The position numbers were made by a program, and so were the translations under genes. From assembly GCA_963753615.1 (NCBI GenBank), contig CAVWCW010000008.1:124001-188000 (forward strand): a stretch of 64,000 nucleotides of DNA. The letters run 5' to 3'. The DNA is from CAVWCW01 sp963753615 (GTDB taxonomy: Bacteria; Pseudomonadota; Gammaproteobacteria; Chromatiales; Chromatiaceae). Below the pieces are notes generated by a model. That model searched no databases. It was not told where the DNA came from and saw only the letters and a program-made list of their open reading frames with translations. This document shows positions 42,187 through 50,854 of the stretch, piece after piece; positions within the stretch are counted from its first letter, which is position 1; the number at the start of each line of letters is the position of its first letter.

Positions 42187-43989
42187 ATGATTAAACCTGC
42201 TACCCGCCGCTGGCTGCCGAATCTGCCGGTAGTCCCGATGCTTTCCCTGCTGATCGGATTCGTCTGGCTGACCGCCGTGCATGCCGCCCAGAGCTCGGCG
42301 GCGGGGTCCGAAATCGATTGGCTGCAACTCGCCATGGGGCTGTTCGGCGGCCTGGCCCTGTTCCTCGCCGGCCTGGAACTGCTGTCGGAGGGCCTCAAGC
42401 AGGCGGCGGGCGATACCCTGCGGGACGTCCTGCGCAAGCTCACGGTGAACCGCTTTCTCGGTGCCCTGACCGGGGCCTTAGTCACCGGCGTGCTGAACTC
42501 CTCCTCGGTCACCACGGTGCTGGTCGTGGGCTTCGTCACCGCCGGGGTCATGAGCCTGTCGCAGTCGGTTGGGGTGATCATGGGGGCCAATATCGGCAGC
42601 ACCGTCACCGCCCAGATCCTGGCCTTCAATATCGCCGCCTACGCCCTGATCCCGGTGGCCATCGGTTTTTTCATGACCTTTGCCGGCAAGACCGAGCGCA
42701 TCAAGCAGGTAGGCATGATGGTGATGGGTCTGGGGCTGGTGTTCTACGGCATGGGCCTGATGAGCGACGGCATGAAGCCGTTGCGTACCTACGAGCCGTT
42801 CATGGAACTGCTGGCGCGGATGGAGAACCCGCTGTTCGGCATCCTGGCGGGGGCGGTATTCACCGGGCTGGTGCAGTCCTCGGCGGCCACCGTGGGCATT
42901 GCCATCGCCATGGCCAGCGAGGGACTCTTGGCCCTGCCGGCGGGCATCGCCCTGGCCCTGGGAGCCAATATCGGCACCTGCGTCACCGCCCTGCTGGCGG
43001 CGCTCGGCAAGCCGACCGAGGCGGTGCGGGCGTCGGTGGTGCACATTAGCTTCAATATCCTGGGGGTCCTGATATGGCTACCGTTTCTCACCTTGCTGGC
43101 GGATATCGCGGTCCAGCTTTCGCCGGTGGCTGCGGGGCTTGAAGGGCAGGAGAAGCTGGCCGCCGAGGTGCCGCGGCAGATCGCCAATGCCAACACCCTG
43201 TTCAACGTGCTCAACACCCTAATATTCATCGGCTTCACCACCTGGTTTGCGCGCTTGGCCGAGCGCCTGGTGCCCGAGCGGAAAACGCCCGAGGGGGTAA
43301 TTATCGAGCCCGAGTTTCTTGACAGCTCGGCGCTCAAGCTGCCGGCGGTGGCACTGGAGAACGTGCGTAACGAGATCAACCGCGCCGGCGGCATCAGCCT
43401 CGCCATGATGGATGCCCTCTACGAGGCCTTCGACCAGCGCAACCGGGACAAGATCGACGAAGCGGCGCGGCGCGAAGACGAGGTCGACATCCTCGACGTA
43501 GAGATCATGCGCTACCTGGGGCATATCCGTCAGTCCATGCTGACCGACGACGAAAGCCGGGAACTGGAGGCGTTGATGACCGCCATGACCAACCTGGAGA
43601 GCCTGTCCGATATTATGGAAGCGGAGATGGTAGGCGTGGCTAAGACCTATCTGGAGGGAGAATTCGAGCGTGGCAGCGAGGAGACGCAGACGATGGTCGA
43701 AGGTCTGTGGCAGGGGGTGCGCAAAGCCCTGGAGTTGTCGGTGCGGGCGGTGGGTCAGAACGATCAGCGGGCGGCCCAGGACGTGGTCCTGATGAAAGAC
43801 GAGATCCGGGCGTTGGCCGACGGCCTGTTCGCGCGCCACGCCGGCCGGCTGCGCGCCGACGATCCGGCCTATCTGGAACGCGTTCGGCTGCTGATGACCT
43901 TTATCGAGCAACTGCGCCATATGTACACCCTGATCAAGCGTATCGCCCGCACCAATCTCCCGGCGGAGGTGGCGCGAGGCGGGGCTTAG
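42187..43989 (+). CDS. Na/Pi cotransporter family protein with PhoU-like C-terminus
   Basis: A 600-residue membrane protein of the NptA/YjbB family. It has the duplicated family motif, first as GVLNSSSVTTVLVVGFVTAG and again as GLVQSSAATVGIAIAMASEG, with GANIGSTVTAQ and GANIGTCVTAL after each. About eight membrane helices end near residue 360; the remaining 230 residues form a helical PhoU-like domain (EIMRYLGHIRQSMLTDDESR, LRHMYTLIKRIARTNLP). The family takes up or exports phosphate with sodium. ATG 42187 gives a signal-like first helix. Convergent with putP downstream. Confidence 0.88.
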   Translation: MIKPATRRWLPNLPVVPMLSLLIGFVWLTAVHAAQSSAAGSEIDWLQLAMGLFGGLALFLAGLELLSEGLKQAAGDTLRDVLRKLTVNRFLGALTGALVTGVLNSSSVTTVLVVGFVTAGVMSLSQSVGVIMGANIGSTVTAQILAFNIAAYALIPVAIGFFMTFAGKTERIKQVGMMVMGLGLVFYGMGLMSDGMKPLRTYEPFMELLARMENPLFGILAGAVFTGLVQSSAATVGIAIAMASEGLLALPAGIALALGANIGTCVTALLAALGKPTEAVRASVVHISFNILGVLIWLPFLTLLADIAVQLSPVAAGLEGQEKLAAEVPRQIANANTLFNVLNTLIFIGFTTWFARLAERLVPERKTPEGVIIEPEFLDSSALKLPAVALENVRNEINRAGGISLAMMDALYEAFDQRNRDKIDEAARREDEVDILDVEIMRYLGHIRQSMLTDDESRELEALMTAMTNLESLSDIMEAEMVGVAKTYLEGEFERGSEETQTMVEGLWQGVRKALELSVRAVGQNDQRAAQDVVLMKDEIRALADGLFARHAGRLRADDPAYLERVRLLMTFIEQLRHMYTLIKRIARTNLPAEVARGGA

Positions 43990-44134
43990 CTTCGATACGC
44001 CATCAATGATTGCGTGCCCGGCTTTGGCCCTAACTGGCTGAGCGCCGTTCTCGGTCAGGGGGCTAAGCGGGCTTTTTCCGCAATAGTGGTCGGCGGCGCG
44101 GGCGCTGCCTCCGAACTGGATAGCGGCCGGAGAA

Positions 44135-45598
44135 TCAGCCCAGACGCCGCTCAACTGCGCTGAACTCGGCCTCGATTTCGGCGCTAGGGGCCCGCCCCAG
44201 CAGGCTCACAATGACGATCGCCAACAGCGAGATCAGGAACCCGGGCAGAATCTCGTAGAGATCGTACAGGCCGCCCTCGAGCTGTTTCCAGATCACCACC
44301 GTGAGGCCGCCGCTGAGGATGCCGGCAAGTGCGCCGTTTCGGGTCATGCGCGGCCAGAACAGGGCCCCCAGCAGGGTCGGGCCAAAGGCGGCTCCGAATC
44401 CGGCCCAGGCGTAGGAGACTAGATTCAGCACCGAACTGTCGGGGTCGAGGGCCAGCCCGTAGGCTGCCAGCGCGATCAGCAAAACGGCACCGCGGCCCAC
44501 CAGCACCAACTCGCGGCTACCGGCGTTCGGGCGCAGCAGGGTCCGGTAAAAGTCTTCGGTCAGGGTGGACGAGGATACGAGCAGCTGGGAATCGGCGGTG
44601 CTCATGATGGCGGCCAGGATCGCGGCCAGCAGGATGCCGGCGATCAGCGGATGGAACAGCAGGTTGACCAGCACGATGAAGATCTTCTCGGGATCCGCCA
44701 AGGGGGCGTCGACGTAGGAGACGCCGGCCATGCCCACCAGGGTCGCCCCGGCCAGCCCCAGGCCGGCCCAGGTCACCGCGATGCGCCGGGCTTTGGGGAT
44801 GTAGGCACTGGAGCGGATGGCTTGAAACCGGGCCAGGATGTGGGGCTGGCCGAAATAACCCAGGCCCCATGCCAGCAGGGACAGGATGGCAACCGCACCC
44901 AGGGCGTTGCCGTCGCTGTCGCTGAAGGCGTCGAGCAGGGCCGGGTCGAGCTGCCCCAGTCCGGTATCCGAATCGCTCAGTGCAAGAAGAGGCACCACCA
45001 GCAGGGCGGCGGCCATCAACAGCGCCTGAACCAAGTCGGTCCAGGACACCGCCAGGAAGCCGCCGAAGGAGGTATAGAGGAGGATCGCCAGGGTCCCGGT
45101 GGTTACCGCCAGGGGGTAGGGTACATCGAATACCTCCTCGAACAGCTTGCCGCCCGCCACCAAGCCGGAACTGGTGTAAAAGAGAAAGAATAGCAGGATG
45201 AACAGGGCGGGCACGATGCGCAGCAGCCCGGAGTGGTCGTGGAAGCGATTGGCCAGAAACTCGGGCAGGGTCAAGGCATTGCCAGCCATCTCGCTGTAGA
45301 CCCGCAAGCGCGGGGCCTGCAGGCGCCAGTTCAGCCAGGTTCCGGTCAGCAGGCCTACCGAGAGCCAGAGGGACTCCAGCCCCGCCAGGTAGGCATACCC
45401 GGGTAGGCCCAGCAGCAGCCAGCCGCTCATGTCCGAGGCGCCGGCACTCAGCGCTGCGACCCAGCTGCCCAGGCGTCGGCCGCCGAGGATAAAGTCGGAG
45501 AGGTCTCGAGTGCTGCGGTAGCCCCGCCAGCCGAGAAAGAGCATCAGTGCCAGATAAGCGGCGAAAGTAAGGCCGATGGTCGTTTGCGCGGGGCTCAT
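44135..45598 (-). CDS. putP: Sodium/proline symporter
   Basis: A 487-residue SSS-family transporter with about 13 helices. Diagnostic stretches are LGGRRLGSWVAALSAGASDM followed by SGWLLLGLPGYAYLAGLESL (sodium site 2 region), LTLPEFLANRF, and WGLGYFGQPHILARF. This matches PutP along its whole length and imports proline with sodium, for nitrogen, carbon or osmotic needs. No putA is adjacent. ATG 45598 starts MSPAQTTIGLTFAAYLALML. Confidence 0.9.
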   Translation of the reverse strand: MSPAQTTIGLTFAAYLALMLFLGWRGYRSTRDLSDFILGGRRLGSWVAALSAGASDMSGWLLLGLPGYAYLAGLESLWLSVGLLTGTWLNWRLQAPRLRVYSEMAGNALTLPEFLANRFHDHSGLLRIVPALFILLFFLFYTSSGLVAGGKLFEEVFDVPYPLAVTTGTLAILLYTSFGGFLAVSWTDLVQALLMAAALLVVPLLALSDSDTGLGQLDPALLDAFSDSDGNALGAVAILSLLAWGLGYFGQPHILARFQAIRSSAYIPKARRIAVTWAGLGLAGATLVGMAGVSYVDAPLADPEKIFIVLVNLLFHPLIAGILLAAILAAIMSTADSQLLVSSSTLTEDFYRTLLRPNAGSRELVLVGRGAVLLIALAAYGLALDPDSSVLNLVSYAWAGFGAAFGPTLLGALFWPRMTRNGALAGILSGGLTVVIWKQLEGGLYDLYEILPGFLISLLAIVIVSLLGRAPSAEIEAEFSAVERRLG

Positions 45599-45838
45599 CG
45601 TATGGTTCAGTCTTTGCTTTTTGATTTTGCTTTATATGGGGTTATGAGCAATACTTCGAGCGAATTTCGGCCCGAAATATCCGGTCTCGCCGCGAGCCGC
45701 AAATATGCAGTGTGCGGCTTTCTTTGGTATTCTCCCCACGGTGGGCGACGTCGGATGCGGGTGCCGACTACAAGGCAACTTTACCAGCCAGGTTGGGTCT
45801 CTGCCATTGGCTGAATGAGCAACCAAAGGTTCGGCGGT

Positions 45839-46885
45839 ATGACATCGATCGTGATCGTAGATGCCGACGCCAGCGGCCGGGCTGAGCTGGAGCGCCTGAT
45901 TATCGAGTCCGACCCGGGGCTGCACCCGTTCGGATTTGCCGTGCCGGAACGCGCAATGAGCTGGATAACGTCGGCGCATACGGACCTGATTCTGGTGGTG
46001 AGCCCCGAGCTGGACCGAGCCAGCAGGGCCTTCCTGCGCTCGGTCCGCGCGCACCCCGGTTGCCGGCACGTGCCCCTGTTGATCGCTGCCCGCAGTCACG
46101 ACGCTGAGGCTTGCCGATTCGCATTGGAATTGGGTGTCACCGACTTTCTCAATTACCCCATCGACCGGCACCAATGTCTGCTGCGGTGCCGTACACTGGT
46201 GACGCTGTGGCGCCAGCAGCGTTCGATCGAGGGCCGCGCCCACTGGCTGGAAAGCGAGTCCCGCCGGACCGAGCGCAAGCTCGCGGAACGTGAGCGTGAA
46301 ACCCTGTTGCGGCTGGCCCGGGCCGGGGAGTTTCGAGACGGCGATACCGGCAATCATGTGCTGCGGATTGCCAGTTACAGCCGCGTGATTGCCGAGACCC
46401 TGGATCTGCCGTTGAGTCAGTGCGAGATCATCGAACACTCCGCGCCGATGCACGACATCGGCAAGATCGGCATGCCCGACCATATCCTGCTCAAACCGGG
46501 CCGGCTCAGCATGGCGGAATGGGAGGTGATGCGCTCGCATACCGACATCGGTTACAAAATCCTCAAAGACAGCCAATCCTGTTACCTGCAAGCGGGGGCT
46601 GAGATCGCTATCTGCCACCACGAGCGCTTCGATGGCGACGGCTATCCCTTCGGACTGCGGGGGCCGGACATCCCGATCGCCGCCCGCATTGTAGCGGTCG
46701 CGGACGTGTTCGATGCGCTGGTCTCGCCACGCCCGTACAAAGCCGCCTGGTCGGTGCAACGGGCGTTGGACTATCTGGTGCGCGAGCGCGGCCGCCATTT
46801 TGATCCGGAGTGCGTGGACGCTTTTCTCGCCCAGCTAGACCTGGTGATCGACACCCATCAGGAGTTCCTGGTCCAGGCGGTCTGA
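45839..46885 (+). CDS. HD-GYP domain protein with a degenerate receiver domain
   Basis: A 348-residue protein. Residues 1-125 have a receiver-like fold (TSIVIVDADASGRAELERLI, HVPLLIAARSHDAEACRFAL), but the phospho-acceptor Asp is replaced in DLILVVSPELD, so it probably cannot be phosphorylated normally. A short coiled linker leads to an HD-GYP domain with MHDIGKIGMPDHILLKPG, HHERFDGDGYPFGLRG and ADVFDALVSPRPYK; the HD, HH and GYP motifs look complete, so cyclic-di-GMP hydrolysis is expected. ATG 45839 has AAAGG ten bases upstream; 45815 is an alternative. Confidence 0.88.
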   Translation: MTSIVIVDADASGRAELERLIIESDPGLHPFGFAVPERAMSWITSAHTDLILVVSPELDRASRAFLRSVRAHPGCRHVPLLIAARSHDAEACRFALELGVTDFLNYPIDRHQCLLRCRTLVTLWRQQRSIEGRAHWLESESRRTERKLAERERETLLRLARAGEFRDGDTGNHVLRIASYSRVIAETLDLPLSQCEIIEHSAPMHDIGKIGMPDHILLKPGRLSMAEWEVMRSHTDIGYKILKDSQSCYLQAGAEIAICHHERFDGDGYPFGLRGPDIPIAARIVAVADVFDALVSPRPYKAAWSVQRALDYLVRERGRHFDPECVDAFLAQLDLVIDTHQEFLVQAV

Positions 46886-47200
46886 GTGGGCAGTAACGTC
46901 CCTTCGGGGAGCGGCTGAAATCGCCGTAGCGGGCGTTTTGAGTACCCCTGGTCGAAACGCGGTGCCTGAGGGGTCTGGTCTCCAATCGACCGAAGCGATC
47001 GAAAAGGGCCTCCTGAGCGGCGCCGCTCTCACCGGTTGGGCGCTTCCTTTGCTTCCAGCCGATTCCAGGTCGAAGCCTTTCACCCCGTTGCAATGAATAT
47101 CGGGTAGAATCCCCCCTTTTTAGCCCAACGAGGCTTCGAGGCGACCGCGTTCGGCGGCGGCTTCGGTCAATCACCCCTGTGCAGTAGAGGATGGCAATCA

Positions 47201-49975
47201 ATGAATGACAGTGCGGTAATCAAGCGGGTCTTTGCGTTCACCGAAGGCGACGGGAAAAACAAGAAATTGCTGGGAGGCAAAGGGGCGAACCTCTGCGAGA
47301 TGACCCAGATCGGGCTCAATGTGCCGCCGGGCTTCGTGATCACGACCGAGGCCTGCCTGGAATACCTGGCCCACCAGGATAAGGAACTGCCGCCCGGGGC
47401 GATGGAGGAAGTGCGCAGCCAAATGGCCCAGGTGGAACAGGCGACCGGCAAGGGCTTCGGCGACCCCGGCAACCCACTGCTGGTGTCGGTGCGCTCCGGC
47501 TCCGCCATGTCCATGCCGGGCATGATGGACACGATTCTCAATCTGGGCCTGAACACCGAGACCCTGCAGGGCGAGATCCGCCAGACCGGCGACGAGCGCT
47601 TCGGCTACGATGCCTATCGCCGCTTCATCCAGCTCTTTGGCAAGGTGGCCCTGGGCATCGACGATGAGCTGTTCGACGTCGAGTTCGAGGCTGTCAAAGA
47701 GCGGGCCCATGTCAAAGAGGACGTCGGCCTGTCCGGCGCCGACCTCAAGGACATCAGTGAGCGGTTCCTGAAGGTGGTGGAGGGCCAGACCGGCCGGCCG
47801 TTCCCGCAGGACCCCTACGAGCAGCTGGAGATCGCCATCAAGGCGGTGTTCAATTCTTGGATGGGCAAGCGCGCGGTGGACTACCGGCGCGAGTTCCACA
47901 TTACTCCGGACATGGCCAACGGAACCGCGGTGAACATCTGCACCATGGTGTTTGGCAACCGCGGCGACGATTCCGCCACCGGCGTGGCGTTCACCCGCAA
48001 CCCGGGCAGCGGCGAGAACAAGCTGTACGGCGAGTACCTGGTCAATGCCCAGGGCGAGGACGTGGTGGCCGGCATCCGCACCCCCAAGCCGATTGACCGC
48101 CTGGCCCAGGAGATGCCGGAGATGCATCGCCAGCTCGAGGCCCTGCGCCAGCGCTTGGAGACGCACTACACCGAGATCCAGGACTTCGAGTTCACCATCG
48201 AGCGCGGCACCCTCTACTGCCTGCAGACCCGCAACGGCAAGATGAATGCCGTCGCCATGGTGCGTACCTCGGTGGAGATGGAACGCGAGGGTCTGATCGA
48301 CAAGCGCCAGGCCTTGCTGCGCATTGACCCGGACCATCTAGAGCAGATGCTTTACCCGCGGCTGGATGCCAGCGCCAAGGCCCGCCCCATGGCCCAGGGC
48401 CTGCCGGCCTCGCCGGGTGCATCCTGCGGGCATGCGGTATTCGACGCCGACCGCGCCGAGCAACTCGGGCGCGGCGGCCAGCCGGTGATCCTGGTGCGCG
48501 AAGAGACCAAGCCGGAGGACATCCACGGCTTCTTCGCTTCCGAGGGCATCCTCACCAGCCGCGGCGGTAAGACCTCCCATGCCGCCGTGGTGGCGCGCGG
48601 CATGGGCAAGCCCTGCGTGGCCGGGGCCGAGGGCATCCAGGTCGATGTGCAGCTGCGCGAGGCTTTCGTAGGCGACACCACCATCCACGAGGGTGACCTG
48701 ATCACCATTGACGGCACCAGCGGCAATGTCTACCTGGGTCGGGTGCCCACCGTCGAGCCCGAGTTCTCTCCCGAGCTGAATGTCCTCCTGGGTTGGGCCG
48801 ACGAGACCGCTCGTATGCAGGTGCTGGCCAACGCCGATACGGCCGAGGACGCTCATCGTGCCCTCAAGTACGGCGCCATGGGCATCGGCCTCTGCCGCAC
48901 CGAGCGCATGTTCAACGACGTCGAGCGTCTGCCGGTAGTGATCGAGATGATCGTCGCCGACAACCAGGAGCAGCGCCAGGCCGCCCTGGACAAGCTGCTG
49001 CCGATGCAGCGCTCCGACTTCCAGGGTCTGTTCGAGGCAATGTCCCCGCGCCCGGTGACCATCCGGCTGCTCGACCCGCCGATCCACGAGTTCCTGCCCG
49101 GCGAGCGGCAGCTGCAGGAAGAGCTGGAGTACCTCTACAAGCTCAAGGGCACGGTGCGCGGAATGGAAGTGCTGGCCGGCACCCTGAGCCTGTTGGAAGA
49201 TCCGACCAAGGCCCGCGCCGAGGCGGAGAACATTCGTCACCTGGTGGAGGCCCACTTGGTGGAGGAGGCTATCGCCAAGAAGGAGGCGATGCTCAAGAAG
49301 GTGCGCGCCCTGTACGAGACCAATCCGATGCTCGGTCACCGCGGGGTACGCCTGGGCATCACCTTCCCGGAAATCTACATGATGCAGATCCGGGCCATTC
49401 TGGAGGCCGCCGCCGAGTGCGCCCAGAAGGGCATTGAGGTGCACCCCAAGATCAAGGTGCCCCAGGTCTGCACAGTGGAGGAATTGCTGCACGTCAAGCG
49501 CTATGTGGAGGTCGCCCACCAGCAGGTGGAGGCGGCCTACGGCCAGCCGGTGAAGTTCGAGTTCGGCACCATGATCGAGGTGGTGCGGGCCTGCATGCGC
49601 GCCGATCGCCTGGCCGAGGAGGCCGAGTTCTTCTCCTTCGGCACCAACGACCTGACCCAGGCCGCCTTCTCGTTCTCCCGGGAGGATGCAGAGAACAAGT
49701 TCCTGCCCATGTACAACGAGGCCGGCATCCTGCGCGACAACCCGTTCGAGGTGCTGGACGTCAACGGCGTCGGCAAGCTGATGGAGGTGGCCGTGGAGTG
49801 GGGACGCAAGACCAAGCCCGGGCTGCTGGTAGGCATCTGCGGCGAGCACGGCGGCCATCCGTCCTCCATTGCCTTCTGCCATAATGCCGGGCTGGATTAC
49901 GTTTCCTGCTCGGCCCCCCGCGTACCGGTGGCGCGACTGGCGGCGGCGCACGCGGTGCTGTTGGAAAAGGACTGA
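47201..49975 (+). CDS. ppdK: Pyruvate, phosphate dikinase
   Basis: A 924-residue enzyme with all three domains: N-terminal ATP-grasp (LLGGKGANLCEMTQIGLNVP, SVRSGSAMSMPGMMDTILNL), the swivelling phosphohistidine domain (GGKTSHAAVVARGMGKPCV, His460) and the C-terminal PEP/pyruvate TIM barrel (FSFGTNDLTQAAFSFSREDA, GICGEHGGHPSS with Cys880). It interconverts pyruvate, ATP and phosphate with phosphoenolpyruvate, AMP and pyrophosphate. Alongside class I aldolase this allows gluconeogenic or pyrophosphate-linked flux. The gene stands alone; no PDRP regulatory kinase gene is adjacent. Upstream 46886-47200 holds no gene. Confidence 0.95.
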   Translation: MNDSAVIKRVFAFTEGDGKNKKLLGGKGANLCEMTQIGLNVPPGFVITTEACLEYLAHQDKELPPGAMEEVRSQMAQVEQATGKGFGDPGNPLLVSVRSGSAMSMPGMMDTILNLGLNTETLQGEIRQTGDERFGYDAYRRFIQLFGKVALGIDDELFDVEFEAVKERAHVKEDVGLSGADLKDISERFLKVVEGQTGRPFPQDPYEQLEIAIKAVFNSWMGKRAVDYRREFHITPDMANGTAVNICTMVFGNRGDDSATGVAFTRNPGSGENKLYGEYLVNAQGEDVVAGIRTPKPIDRLAQEMPEMHRQLEALRQRLETHYTEIQDFEFTIERGTLYCLQTRNGKMNAVAMVRTSVEMEREGLIDKRQALLRIDPDHLEQMLYPRLDASAKARPMAQGLPASPGASCGHAVFDADRAEQLGRGGQPVILVREETKPEDIHGFFASEGILTSRGGKTSHAAVVARGMGKPCVAGAEGIQVDVQLREAFVGDTTIHEGDLITIDGTSGNVYLGRVPTVEPEFSPELNVLLGWADETARMQVLANADTAEDAHRALKYGAMGIGLCRTERMFNDVERLPVVIEMIVADNQEQRQAALDKLLPMQRSDFQGLFEAMSPRPVTIRLLDPPIHEFLPGERQLQEELEYLYKLKGTVRGMEVLAGTLSLLEDPTKARAEAENIRHLVEAHLVEEAIAKKEAMLKKVRALYETNPMLGHRGVRLGITFPEIYMMQIRAILEAAAECAQKGIEVHPKIKVPQVCTVEELLHVKRYVEVAHQQVEAAYGQPVKFEFGTMIEVVRACMRADRLAEEAEFFSFGTNDLTQAAFSFSREDAENKFLPMYNEAGILRDNPFEVLDVNGVGKLMEVAVEWGRKTKPGLLVGICGEHGGHPSSIAFCHNAGLDYVSCSAPRVPVARLAAAHAVLLEKD

Positions 49976-49993
49976 GAGCGGGTTGCTCGCGGC

Positions 49994-50077
49994 GTAGGAG
50001 CGCCGCCCTCGGCGCGATTCGGCGTTGGGCGGGTCTCCCCCGACGAAGAGCCATCGGCGCGGGGCGCCGCTTCTGCG
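49994..50077. repeat. REP pair in inverted orientation (REPIN/BIME-like)
   Basis: GTAGGAGCGCCGCCCTCGGC begins a REP-type element at 49994 with internal stem CGCCG/CGGCG. An inverted partner, GGCGCGGGGCGCCGCTTCTG, ends at about 50077 (its complement reads AGAAGCGGCGCCCCGCGCC). The GTAGGAGCG...GCGCGAT pattern is the classic gammaproteobacterial REP form. The pair lies in the ppdK to EF-hand spacer. Confidence 0.6.
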
Positions 50078-50132
50078 TGGGTACGAGATTGCCCCAGGTT
50101 CGGGCTAGCAGTGCGAGGGAATGCGGGCTAGA

Positions 50133-50162
50133 GTTCAGGGGTGCCCCAGCGCACCCCTGAAC
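50133..50162. terminator. Perfect 11-bp hairpin before the EF-hand gene
   Basis: GTTCAGGGGTG (50133-50143) and CACCCCTGAAC (50152-50162) are perfectly complementary around an 8-base loop. No T-run follows. It could stop ppdK read-through or structure the 5' leader of the gene at 50200. Confidence 0.5.
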
Positions 50163-50199
50163 CAGGAGACCAACCCGAATCCAGCTGAGAGGAGCCCCC

Positions 50200-50778
50200 A
50201 TGAAGTCGATCTTTCCAGCCCTTTTGCTCGCCCTTGCCGCGCCTCTCGCCTGCGGCCAGGGTGGCGATCCCGTGAAGTTCTTTATGCAGGAGTACGATGG
50301 CGACGGGGACGGCAGCGTCTCACGGGAGGAGTATCTGAAGCCGTTTGCCGATGAGTTCGCCGAGATGGACCTCAACGGGGATGGGGTGGTCGGTGGCGAC
50401 GAGGCCGAAGCCTTTGCCCAGCAAATGATGGAGATGGAGCAGCAGAAGGGTCAGGGCCAGGCCCAGAAGCAAGGCGGCGCGGGCCCCGTTCAGGCCCCGG
50501 CCGGTTACGGCCAGCCTCAGCAAGGCTATGGCCAGCCGCCACAGGGTTACGGTCAACCCCAGCAAGGCTATGGTCAGCCGCCGCAGGGTTACGGCCAGCC
50601 CCGGCAAGGCTATGGTCAGCCGCCGCAGGGATACGGCCAGTCCCGGCAAGGCTATGGCCAGCCGCCACAGGGTTACGGTCAACCCCAGCAAGGCTATGGT
50701 CAGCCGCCGCAGGGATACGGTCAGCCCCAACAAGGCTACGGCCAGCCCCAGGGCTACGGTCAATCTTCTTACCGTTGA
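50200..50778 (+). CDS. Secreted EF-hand protein with GYGQ heptad repeats
   Basis: A 192-residue exported protein. After a signal peptide (IFPALLLALAAPLACGQ) come two canonical EF-hand loops, DGDGDGSVSREE (residues about 34-45) and DLNGDGVVGGDE (about 56-67), then a Gln-rich linker, then 13 GYGQ units in alternating 7-residue repeats of QGYGQPP and QGYGQPQ to the end. The calcium loops are complete and should bind. The Pro/Gln/Tyr/Gly tail is disordered in type and resembles synexin-like or prion-like repeats. No catalytic motif. ATG 50200 follows GAGAGGAGCC. It converges on the DUF692 gene, with 76 bases between. Confidence 0.78.
   Translation: MKSIFPALLLALAAPLACGQGGDPVKFFMQEYDGDGDGSVSREEYLKPFADEFAEMDLNGDGVVGGDEAEAFAQQMMEMEQQKGQGQAQKQGGAGPVQAPAGYGQPQQGYGQPPQGYGQPQQGYGQPPQGYGQPRQGYGQPPQGYGQSRQGYGQPPQGYGQPQQGYGQPPQGYGQPQQGYGQPQGYGQSSYR
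50503..50766 (+). repeat. 21/42-bp tandem repeat in the EF-hand gene
   Basis: Thirteen units encode GYGQP followed by PQ, QQ or RQ, arranged as 42-bp pairs (PPQGYGQ plus P[QR]QGYGQ). Near-identity between pairs suggests slipped-strand expansion, so copy number here is the least reliable part of the gene. Confidence 0.85.
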
Positions 50779-50794
50779 TTGGTTCTACTATCCC

Positions 50795-50818
50795 GGTGCC
50801 CGCTGTCCGGCGGGCGCC
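50795..50818. terminator. Hairpin between convergent genes
   Basis: GGTGCCCGC and GCGGGCGCC form a stem with one mismatch and a 6-base loop, midway between the stops of the EF-hand and DUF692 genes. It may serve both strands; there is no T-run. Confidence 0.4.
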
Positions 50819-50854
50819 GGTCCGGTTCGGGGAGCGGTCCAGCCCCAAGCCGCT

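Noticed and set aside
48338..49951. A 537-codon open frame on the minus strand
   Set aside because: It is the complement of ppdK, kept open by high GC; its product is His/Leu/Gln-rich with no family, while the plus strand encodes a perfect dikinase.
50320..50763. Leu/Thr-rich frame antisense to the GYGQ repeat
   Set aside because: Again a by-product of a tandem repeat; the plus strand has EF-hands and a signal peptide.
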